Source of the DNA: Selaginella moellendorffii
Taxonomy: Eukaryota > Streptophyta > Lycopodiopsida > Selaginellales > Selaginellaceae
DNA length: 64,000 nucleotides
Direction of reading: 5' to 3'
Assembly (NCBI RefSeq): GCF_000143415.4
Contig: NW_003314305.1
Coordinates: forward strand, 438,196-502,195
A model generated the notes under the pieces. It had not been told where the DNA came from, did not search any database, and saw only the letters and a list, made by a program, of their open reading frames with translations. Positions 55,970-64,000 of this stretch are shown in pieces; within the stretch, counting starts at the first letter, position 1; each line of letters begins with the position of its first letter. Position numbers and translations under genes: made by a program.

Positions 55970-56880
55970 TGCCCTAAATTCTCTTTATATAAATCGAATG
56001 TTTTACTAAACGTTGCTTAACTCTTTAATATCAATACTTACAAAAGCTTCAATATAAAAATATGTTAGGTTTAAAGGGTTGTAAACAATATAAGAATTTA
56101 ATTTCTAAATATATCAATTATGTCTGTCCAAAAGAATTTACTAAGAATGAAATCAATCTGCTCTATTTTTCAAAACCATCTATTTTGGTTTGCCATTAAG
56201 GCAACTCATTTTTAGAACCCCTAAAGGATAAATTAGTATACAAACTTTTGAGGTTTCCTATTCTTTGGTGGATAGGATTGGCTCATGCATTTGGCAAGGG
56301 ATATATGATTGCATATGAGTGCATATTTTTTGTTTCAATTGCACCTAAGAAATATTATCCACACGCTGGGGCAAGGCTCTTTCGCTCAGTAAAAAGTCAC
56401 TAATATTTTGAGATCAAGGATTACTTCGTCAGCTTTTCAAGCTTGTAAGTGCGCTTCTTATTTTTAAACCAAGCATAAACCAGCTTTGGCCTTGGCATGC
56501 GCACTCAACAAGAGCTCAGGTCTTTAAGTTCCCTTTACAGTTGGAGCCATGCCTAGCTGAGAGACCTTAGAACGCAGTCCTAGATAGGTGGAATGTGTTT
56601 CTTTTGGATGGTCACTTCCTTTCCACACAAGATCATAATGAGGAAGAATGCACATCTCCTGCTGAATAAGCTCCAGTGGCTGGATGCAATATATACATAT
56701 GATTTGGAGGATATGCATCCCAGTTTCTACATCAGTTTCTGAAGGTAATTTTGGACTTCCACGAACATACCTTAGTTTCTGAAATATTGTAATTCAAGAT
56801 AAAGCTTACTTAATAGAAAAAAACTTTATATTTTACGTTAATCTCCCAATGTATATGGATTATTATATAATATACTTTCA
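55970..56880. other. no gene recognised, AT-richer spacer
   Basis: About 900 bp with no conserved reading frame or RNA gene. A short antisense frame at 56524-56718 has no recognisable features. Confidence 0.5.
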
Positions 56881-56894
56881 TTTTTTAGATGCCA

Positions 56895-57130
56895 CAATTG
56901 CACAGCCAGGCATCTTGTGTGCCAGTTCTGCAAAGCATATACTTGTTTATGAAAACCAGCATGAAGATGAAGGGACTTACTTTCTTGGCGGTCTAGGTTG
57001 GAATGGTTTGCATCACATAAGACTCGAAGATAGATCTCAACAAGAAGATGAAGGACTTACTCTCTCCCCGGTCACAAGACACAAACTCTCGTGATCTCCT
57101 CGAGCAGCTGAGCTCTTAAACCCTAAACCG
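56895..57130 (-). pseudogene. rearranged fragment of the RNase E-like gene
   Basis: GTGCCAGTTCTGCAAAGCAT through ATGAAGATGAAGG, ACTTACTTTCTTGGCGGTCT and TTGGAATGGTTTGCATCACA matches 44222-44345 of the gene at 43532-45138, intron included. Then GATCTCCTCGAGCAGCT matches near 44412, followed by CTCTTAAACCCTAAACC, which matches near 44950. So a deletion or jump of about 500 bp joins two parts. Non-coding. Confidence 0.75.
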
Positions 57131-57181
57131 CTAGAGATTAAAGAACAATATATCGTTGACTCAATAGTTCTCTTCCATCAA

Positions 57182-58825
57182 TCACACTGCAATGATCTTG
57201 ATCACCGCAGCATCCCCAATCCTCTGGAGCGCTATAATCGATTCCCCAGCTCGGCACATCTTCCTCTCCACAGCATACTTCACCGCCGCCCCAAAAATCT
57301 CCTCGCAAGACTCCGCCTCCGTTGCCTTCCAGTCTCCTTGCGCTAGCAATGGCACCAATCCCCTCACCACCAAGCTATGCCGCGCCGGAGACTCGCTACT
57401 CCACCACCACGTCAAGCTATCCGTCCTCACCACCGGCACCGCGATCGATAGAACCGGTACCATTGGTCGATACTTCGCTACCAGCTTCGCCGTGGTACCA
57501 CCCCGCGTCAGCACCACGATGAGCGAAGCTTTCACCTCCTTGGCCGTCTGGACCGCCGTGGAAGCCAGGCTCTCGAGCGGGCTGAGCGGCAGTAGCGATT
57601 GATCCATGATCGCCTTGAAGATGGCCGGGTAGTCGAGCGAGTTCTCGGCCTCGACGCAGATCTTGGCCATGGTTGCTACCGCGAGCTCCGGATAGAGCCC
57701 CGCGGCGGTCTCACCGCTGAGCATCACCGCGTCGGTGCCGTCGAGGACTGCGTTGGCGACGTCCGTGGCCTCGGCTCTCGTGGGTCTCGGGCACTTGATC
57801 ATGGATTCTAGCATCTGCGTCGCGGTGATCACGGGCTTTCCAGCGGCGTTGCACTTGTAGATCATCATCTTCTGCGCCAGGAAGATCTTCTCCGTTGGGA
57901 TCTCCATGCCGAGATCGCCCCTGGCCACCATGATCGCGTCCGACTCACGGAGGATCTCGTCGAAGTTCACCAGTCCTTCCTGGTTCTCGATCTAAACTTC
58001 CAAGAGATCATGTAAGAAAAACTATGATCCATCAAGAGAAACGAAAGAAAAAGCTAACCTTGGAGATGATCTGGATTGTTCTTGCCGCGGTGGGGTGATG
58101 ATCGCTCAAGAGCTTCCTCACGTTGATCAGATCCTGGGCCTTGCGGACGAAGGAGAGAGCGATGAAATCGATGCTATTGGGAATGCCCCACTCCAGGATG
58201 TCCTTCACGTCCTTCTCGGTCACGGTTGGAAGATCCACGACGACGCCTGGGAGATTGACGTTCTTCCTCTCGCCAAGAACAGCCGTGTTCTCGCAGCGGC
58301 ACACGATCGTCCCGGCGCTTGGATCGCAGGAGACCACCGTGAACGTGATCGTGCCGTCGGCGCAGAGGATCACGTTCCCTGGAGCTAGATCCTCCGCGAG
58401 CCGCTTGTAGCTCATCGCGATCGTCGTCTCGTTGCCCTGGATGCTGTAGTCCGTGGTGATCGTGATGACATTCCCCTCTTTCAGCTGGATTGGAGCTCCA
58501 TCCTTGAGCATTCCAGTGCGAATCTCTGGCCCCTGGAGGAACGACTCAAGGAAAAAGATTTCCGAGATCCATCGCTCACCTTCGTGTCGAGCATCACGGC
58601 GCACAGGATCTTCGTGCTGGCCATCGCCGCGCGGAGATTGCTGACCGTTTCGCGGTGGTAGTCGTGAGATCCGTGCGAGAAATTGAAGCGCGCCACATTC
58701 ATGCCGGCGCGCAGGAGATTCTCGAGAATGGGGATCTCGCGAGACTTGGGGCCTAGCGTGCACACGATCTTCGTCTTGGCCAGTGACGCGCGATCGCTGC
58801 TGCTAGAGCGAAAGATTCCTTCCAT
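57182..58825 (-). CDS. pyruvate kinase, cytosolic type
   Basis: Last step of glycolysis: phosphoenolpyruvate plus ADP to pyruvate plus ATP. Exons 58825-58580, 58532-58059, 57991-57182 sum to 510 codons (509 aa), typical of the plant cytosolic enzyme. Motifs: KTKIVCTLGPKSREIPILEN, AGMNVARFNFSHGSHDYHRE, CAVMLDTKGPEIRTG, IDFIALSFVRKAQDLINVRK, IISKIENQEGLVNFDEIL, IMVARGDLGMEIPTEKI, QKMMIYKCNAAGKPVITATQ, MLESMIKCPRPTRAEATDVA, DGTDAVMLSGETAAGLYP and the C-terminal VVLTRGGTTAKLVAKYRP. No transit peptide, so cytosolic. All metal and substrate residues I can place are present. Confidence 0.96.
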
Positions 58826-59009
58826 CGCCCCCTTTCTCCTGCCCTAAATTCCTTAAACCCTAAACCCCCAATGCAAGATTTTGTGTGAATATTCTGGTAA
58901 GTTAACGCCTCTCTTAACAGGTAACTTTTGTGTAACTTTTATAACTCCAACAACATAAAAGGTTAAACATGTTTATATATAACCTTGTTAAGGGCCCTAA
59001 TAGCTTGAC
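58826..59009. promoter_or_regulatory. divergent promoter, pyruvate kinase / Tpt1
   Basis: 184 bp between divergent start codons, with a telo-box-like TTAAACCCTAAACCCC at about 58853-58868 near the pyruvate kinase side and AT-rich DNA toward the Tpt1 side. Confidence 0.5.
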
Positions 59010-59612
59010 ATGTTGAGTAAGACTATTGCGTGGGTTTTGAGGCATGGTGCTGTCAAAATGGATTTGAAGATTCGCAGCGACGGATATTGCAATATCAAGG
59101 ATTTGCTAGAGTTGGACGTGAAAGCTAGCGATGGAATCCCGCTCGCTTCATTCACAGTAGCCGACGTGATCAACATGGTAGCCTGCGATCCAAAGCAGAG
59201 ATTCTCAACTATCGAGGAGGACGACGGCCAAGTTTACATACGGGCCAACCAAGGTCATACCATGGATGTTGTGCAGACAACGGAGCTGCTAAGGGAGATC
59301 AAGTCCGCCGACGAAGTGCCTGTGTGCGTCCACGGCACCTTTCGAAACAACTTTAGGGGGATTCGCAAAACGGGTCTCAAGCGAATGAAGAGGAACCATA
59401 TACACTTTGCGACGGGTTTGCCTCAAGACGGTGTGATAAGTGGGATGAGGAGCAACTGTGAGGTGCTCATATACTTGGATTTGGCCAAAGCCATGAAGGA
59501 TGGCATGAAGTTCTTCATGTCCGAAAACGGGGTTGTGCTCACTGAAGGCTTCGATGGTGTAGTTCCTCGTGAGTACTTTGAGAAAATTGTGTACGTCACA
59601 ACGGAAGAATAG
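59010..59612 (+). CDS. tRNA 2'-phosphotransferase (Tpt1/KptA)
   Basis: Removes the 2'-phosphate left at the tRNA splice junction by plant/fungal-type ligase, using NAD+ and releasing ADP-ribose 1''-2'' cyclic phosphate. 200 aa, intronless. Catalytic set by comparison with the yeast family: R11-H12 in LRHGA, R78 in YIRANQGHT (H83), and R147 in VISGMRSNCEVLIYLDL; also HGTFRNN (108-114) and GLKRMKRNHIHFATG. The ATG at 59010 starts just before the conserved LSKTIAWVLRHG, so no targeting peptide is encoded. The single-exon state suggests a retrocopy or intron loss. Confidence 0.93.
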   Translation: MLSKTIAWVLRHGAVKMDLKIRSDGYCNIKDLLELDVKASDGIPLASFTVADVINMVACDPKQRFSTIEEDDGQVYIRANQGHTMDVVQTTELLREIKSADEVPVCVHGTFRNNFRGIRKTGLKRMKRNHIHFATGLPQDGVISGMRSNCEVLIYLDLAKAMKDGMKFFMSENGVVLTEGFDGVVPREYFEKIVYVTTEE

Positions 59613-59719
59613 TGTATAAATCGAATTAGTAAATCAATGTATTGTTGTGCCTTTGATCAAATCCGGGACACGGTTTAGTGAAACTCTAATGCCCAAAACG
59701 GGCAAATTGAGAGCTCGGC

Positions 59720-59945
59720 CCTCTGTTTTTTGCGAGATGCCAGAATACAACTTGGTGTCATGGAATGTAATGCTTAATCTCTAGGTTCCATAGAAGACAC
59801 GAAGAAAACGTTTGATCAAGTCCCAGAGAAAAACTTGATCACATAGATTGCTATGATATACCGAATCATTCTATGCCGAAGTTTTTCACATTTAGGTTGT
59901 TTAGAAGACGCTGACAACGCATTTTCAGCAGAATAATGCTTGAAG
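59720..59945 (+). pseudogene. PPR repeat relic
   Basis: Decayed PLS repeats: YNLVSWNVMLNL, stop, GSIEDTKKTFDQVPEKNLIT, stop, and LEDADNAFSAE. About three repeats; too short to be a gene. Confidence 0.65.
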
Positions 59946-60049
59946 ACTCTGTGGTGCATTCCATGTAAGAGCAATGTTAGTATGCCATGGAGACGAAAAT
60001 ATCGTGAAGAGGGTCTTGAGAGTCTACTTGAGAGGTCTCAAAACTTCCA

Positions 60050-60537
60050 ATTACCAAAGGCACGAACACCACCGTGTAGTCTCCCCCGGGATTGCAAGTG
60101 GGGATCATCCTTCACTGATCTCACTGCTCCAAGCCGATCCGGCACTCGATCCCGCTCGGAGCCGGGCTTCCATTTCGAATGCATCCTCCTCCGCTGTGAT
60201 TCACCGCCACTCCAACGTCGAAACCATCCACCAGGCTTATATCCATTGTGTCCTTGCCGTTCTTGGCCACTGTAAACTCGGCCAAGCTCAATGGACCAGG
60301 AGGATTGAGTAGAATTCTTCCTCATAGCTGGACCGCTACTTGGACGGCTCGAGGAAGACACCCTCCTTTCATGTGAATTCCACTATTGCGGAGAACTGGC
60401 ATTCGTTTACTACACCATGTCTGGACGAAAGCCATCTCTGGTAAAAAAAACTAAAGAGAACGTAAGATGGAAGTACCTGAGAAGAAGAGCGATAGTAGAG
60501 CAGCTAGAGCAGCAAGTTTTGCGGCTGCTGCTCCCAT
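60050..60537 (-). pseudogene. thaumatin-like protein (PR-5 type) pseudogene
   Basis: Minus strand. Exon 60537-60477 encodes a signal peptide (MGAAAAKLAALAALLSLFFS). An intron with good sites (GTACTT to TTTACCAG) leads to MAFVQTW and, in a shifted frame, VNECQFSAIVEF, like the family's NNC-FTVWP start. Further on is LAEFTVAKNGKDTMDISLVD + GF, the LAEFTL...DVSLVDGF core motif, and finally CNPGGDYTVVFVP, like the C-terminal GTDY-VVFCP. The middle part is missing, and stops and frameshifts are present. It is a relic of a secreted pathogenesis-related-type protein. Confidence 0.7.
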
Positions 60538-60613
60538 CTCTAGCGCTCGCTCTCGCTCAGCGCGTAGTAAAGTTTACGAAATGGGAGAGCTCTATATACA
60601 AACTGTTCACGCA

Positions 60614-61225
60614 TCACGACGGCCATTCTTGGTTTGCGACAAGCGTAGCGTCTCTACTCCTGGATTCCACTCCGCGAGTGCCTGTAATGGTAGTCCAAGT
60701 TACTTCGTTTGCTTCAAAGTTCCAGCGCTTCGTCATACCTTGACCCAGCGCGAGAGTTTCTTCCCGCTGGTTTGCTCTGCTGAGAAGATCGACAACGCAG
60801 TGGAAGTGTTCCTCTTCGGGGATGAGGCCGTATCTGGATGGCATTTCGTGGAAGAACTTCTTCCCTGCCTCGACGAAACCAGCATGGCTGCAAATGGTTA
60901 GAACTGCGAGAGCTGTGATACCATTCGGTTTAATGCCAGAGTTTACCATCTCGCGAAACAGCGTCAGCGCTTGGCTTGCGTCCCCTTGCCTGCTGTATCC
61001 GGCGATCAGCGCACTCCAGGCCTCGTCACCATCTCCCGCTAGCGAGTCAAATACCTGGAGAGCGGAAACCATGTCTCCAGCGTTGCCGTGAAAGTCAACT
61101 AGGGTGGGTCCACGGTAGATCAGAGCCTTGACTTCGCTCCCAAGGTCTAGACTGGAAGGAATACTGCTGCTGCAAGCTTTCAGCACCGCGACGTACGTTG
61201 ATGCGTTTGGTCTGCAGCCTTCGCG
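60614..61225 (-). pseudogene. truncated PLS-class PPR gene
   Basis: Open frame with the last two or three repeats and E-like part: MRREGCRPNASTYVAVLKAC, STLDLG-type helix, EAWSALIAGYSRQGDASQAL, FREMVNSGIKPNGITALAVL, HFHCVVDLLSRANQREETLA, ending ANEVTWTTITGT and a stop at 60614. The upstream repeats, E+ and DYW domains are absent, and the segment before MRREG (past 61225) is AT-rich and unrelated. It could encode a 200-aa fragment, but it is most likely dead. Confidence 0.7.
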
Positions 61226-61252
61226 TCTCATCCTGTGGAACAGGATGAGACG
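61224..61252. repeat. perfect 12-bp hairpin at PPR breakpoint
   Basis: CGTCTCATCCTG, loop TGGAA, CAGGATGAGACG. It sits exactly where PPR-like sequence ends and AT-rich DNA begins. Confidence 0.8.
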
Positions 61253-61707
61253 TAAGATAATCAAAAAGCATTTGTGTTTCAAAATAGAAACTATCCTAAA
61301 TACAAGTATTAGATTGAATTAACTTTATGCAACTGATTTGTGTAATCATGTTTGTATTCGGTATATATACTATAAATGAAGATTAATTGAGTAATTTAAA
61401 AACTAATTTTCAAATTTGACATATATTAACAATGAGTACAATCTTTAGTATGTAAGTATTTTGCACTGAAATTGATTTGGACCAATACCAAAGTGTCTAT
61501 TTGAGTGTCCTTTGGATCAAGGTACTTAAATATTTTAGGAATAGAAAAAGAAATATATGTATAGCAATAAAAGTAAAGTAAATATATTAAAGTATTCCTA
61601 GCATAAACTATTAAAATAAAAGTTAAAGTAAAAGTATAAATCTATTCTAGCACTTTAATATAAAAATCTCAATTTTAAAGCTTAATAATATAACTTTTTT
61701 TAACATA

Positions 61708-62583
61708 ATGTTTTTCAAAATTAAGATTTTAATTTTAATAATTTTGATTTTTTTAAAATTTTATTTTATATATGCAGCACAATATCATACATCATTTGGA
61801 AACCTTAGAATTTTAAATTCACATGATATTGCACAAATAATTGCAACTTGTTATAAATTAATAAATAAATTAGAAATTGCATATACATATCCGGCAAGTT
61901 ATAGTGATAGTATAGAAATATCCACATCAAAAGGAATTGTTAATTTAATTATTAAAGCTAAAAAAGATTGTTCTGATAAAACAACATTCTATGGTGAAAG
62001 TATAATAAAAGGTTTTGAAAATATTTTACATAATAACTTCAATGATATACATATAAATCTTTCAAATTTTTTTAAAAGTGAGACTATAAATTTTATGATA
62101 CAATATAGTTTAATTAAGGATACAGAACTTTATTTACAAAATTATTATCCAAAATTTCAATTTCCTTATAATAAATTATATTCCTTTTGCTATTTTGATG
62201 TAAGTAGTCTTTATTTTACCAAATCAATACTTTATACTAGTAATTTTTTAGTTTCTTCAAATACTAAAAATGTCTTAATTTTGGAATCAAATTGTAATCT
62301 TAAGTTGTATTCAAAACTCTATGTGATTTGGGAGATAAATATATCTAAAAATAATTTATATAATTGTATTTTAGTTTTACAAAACGATGGCAATCTAGTT
62401 TTATATCATGGTAAAAGTGTTTTATGGGCTACTAACACATATTGCTTAAAACAACCATTTTGTTTGCTACCAACAATATTTTCTATTCAAAATAATTGTA
62501 ATATGGTTCTCTATGAAACTAAATATCCAAATAAAATTTTATGGGCATCAGAAACTTCAAATCATGTTTTATGTTCTTTATAA
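61708..62583 (+). CDS. secreted B-lectin (bulb-type, mannose-binding-like) protein, AT-rich gene
   Basis: 291 codons, intronless, from ATG 61708. Residues 1-23 are a strongly hydrophobic signal or anchor (MFFKIKILILIILIFLKFYF). Residues about 25-165 form an unrecognised region (EIAYTYPASYSDSIEI). From about 175 on is a B-lectin domain with three QxDxNxVxY-type sites: the first degenerate (ESNCNLKLY), the second perfect (QNDGNLVLY), the third with D to N (QNNCNMVLY), each followed by a W-x-(A/I) strand (VLWATNT, ILWASET). Probably a carbohydrate-binding extracellular protein with reduced affinity. Codons are almost all A/T-ending, unlike every other gene here. No neighbour shares its strand context. 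Confidence 0.75.
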   Translation: MFFKIKILILIILIFLKFYFIYAAQYHTSFGNLRILNSHDIAQIIATCYKLINKLEIAYTYPASYSDSIEISTSKGIVNLIIKAKKDCSDKTTFYGESIIKGFENILHNNFNDIHINLSNFFKSETINFMIQYSLIKDTELYLQNYYPKFQFPYNKLYSFCYFDVSSLYFTKSILYTSNFLVSSNTKNVLILESNCNLKLYSKLYVIWEINISKNNLYNCILVLQNDGNLVLYHGKSVLWATNTYCLKQPFCLLPTIFSIQNNCNMVLYETKYPNKILWASETSNHVLCSL

Positions 62584-64000
62584 TAATAAAATATACAATT
62601 ATTATTATCTTATATTTTAATTATTAAATAATAATAATAATAATTACTCCTCCAAGTTTTTTTCTTCGTTTTTTTCATGCAGATAAATATGACAAATGGA
62701 AATTGTTTGGAGGAGGTATACCTAGGGTGGGTAGTATGGCAAAAAATTATACAAAATTGCAAATTATATAAAATAAAAATGCATGTGTGTTTGAATTATT
62801 GTAATATACATATATGACTCACAAAATAATATTTTAAACACAAATTGTTTTTTAAAGATATAGATATGCATTAGTGTTGCCACATATGTATAGCAAGATC
62901 ATGCAATTTTTTGTGTTGCATAAATTTTGACTCACATCAGATTTTATGATATATTAGACTTTGGGTTAGGGTTTGCGAGTGTGATTGCAAATTTTGAGTT
63001 CTTTTTGGATATTGTAGGATAAAGTTGCCATTGGTATGTGGTTGAAGCACTTTTGTGACTATGTCAGCAAAATGATATAAGCCTTTAAGCCCAGAAAATT
63101 AGTAAATTGCCACATTATAGTTATGTTCTAGATGTGCATTATTCATACGAATGCAAAACTCATTGGCCATGTAAAGAATTTAGAATGAAAAACATATACA
63201 TTAATGTGTACATTGAAAAAAAATGGATACAAATTGTTTATTTACTTAAGTGCAAATGTTATATTGCAATACTCCTCACTCCTAAACACAATCACTGCAA
63301 AAACCATAAAGTTAAAACAAAAATTTAAAAATTTAAGAAAGAAAGGTTTATATTATTCCTTTGCAACACACTTAAGCATAATAAACCATTATAATGCCAA
63401 AAACCTACACACATGATTAGAAACACCAAAAATTGAAGCAAAACTAAATTACTACAACATGATTCACTTGCTTATTAAAAAGCCATCATACTTAACACCC
63501 TAAACACCCAAAGAAAAGATTTATGCTTGCCTTTCCACTCCAATTGATTGTGTTCATTTTCGTGTCAATCAATCACTACCTAGATTAATGCATCACATTG
63601 CAAACAAGTTGCAAAAAATAAAAGGCATTTGTAAGAGCAATCAAAATATAGTGCTTATATTAGAGCATACTAAAATTGAAATAAGCCTCCAAGTGGCAAA
63701 AGATAAAGTATAGTTGCACAAAATGAGAGGTAAATAGTGTGCTTACAAAGGAGGAGAGAAATTGTCATAATCAGGAGATTATAAACTTCTATTTAATGAC
63801 ACAAAAATAAAGAGAAAAAAACCTCACTAAATTTATAATGATGTTATGTTGTATGAGATGACATGGCATCAATCTTGCATGGCAATCTGAGGTGTCATAC
63901 CCCATGCATACATGGCATATTCCATGATAATGCACATAATCAAGTTTTGATCATTTATATAACAATTTAAAAGTGATTGTGTGCATAATATTTTTGCAAC
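62584..64000. other. AT-rich DNA, no gene recognised
   Basis: Short frames only (about 70 codons near 63107-63416), lysine- and isoleucine-rich and without features. One TTAGGGTTT motif occurs at about 62964. Confidence 0.6.

Noticed and set aside
40464-57130. transposon carrying the gene fragments
   Set aside because: No transposase, integrase, reverse transcriptase, helicase or terminal repeat could be recognised, so an element is not annotated.
63107-63416. two overlapping frames of about 70 codons
   Set aside because: Lysine- and isoleucine-rich chance frames in AT-rich DNA; no start context or domain.

Overview
The window is nuclear DNA of a land plant and most resembles the lycophyte Selaginella (S. 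moellendorffii or a close relative). The support is a full-length DYW-type PPR protein, a CLE peptide precursor, GT43 xylan synthesis, a cellulose synthase interactive protein and a vacuolar ATPase subunit. Introns are very short (about 45-80 nt), genes are densely packed, and there are many PPR relics. The species is inferred; no database was searched.

Layout. 1-5 kb: a TEX2-like lipid-transfer membrane protein (3' end off the window), tRNA-Ser(UGA), a CLV3-like CLE gene and a first RPL35. 5-16 kb: a MAKR-like kinase regulator, a 3-kb stretch with no confident gene, a kinase-like protein with a non-canonical active site, a proline-rich protein and an IRX9-like xylosyltransferase. 16-21 kb: a second RPL35 divergent from RPL23 over a telo-box promoter, ADPRibase-Mn, tRNA-Val(AAC) and a WAT1/UMAMIT transporter. 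21-37 kb: the DYW PPR, a CSI1-like protein of about 2,100 aa, a RING protein, a decayed SWIB gene followed by an intact double-SWIB gene, and V-ATPase subunit H.

38-57 kb is a gene graveyard. It begins with AT-rich DNA carrying two tandem arrays. After that come genomic (intron-containing) fragments of V-ATPase H, of PPR genes, of a plastid RNase E-like gene and of a lineage-specific 170-aa gene, in both orientations. A duplicated block of about 2.4-2.7 kb carries one intact and one broken F-box gene. A multi-exon gene of unknown family has frameshifts and a nonsense codon.

57-64 kb holds cytosolic pyruvate kinase divergent from an intronless tRNA 2'-phosphotransferase, then thaumatin-like and PPR relics. 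The last part is very AT-rich and contains an intact 291-codon secreted protein with a B-lectin domain, whose composition is unlike every other gene here.

The intact genes are mostly unlinked housekeeping and cell-wall functions. CSI1-like and IRX9-like both serve wall polysaccharide synthesis; RPL35 and RPL23 share a promoter region. Splice models were built by eye from GT/AG sites, phase and family conservation. Several (TEX2-like, CLE, both RPL35, RPL23, WAT1, SWIB, pyruvate kinase) were checked for codon phase and close exactly.
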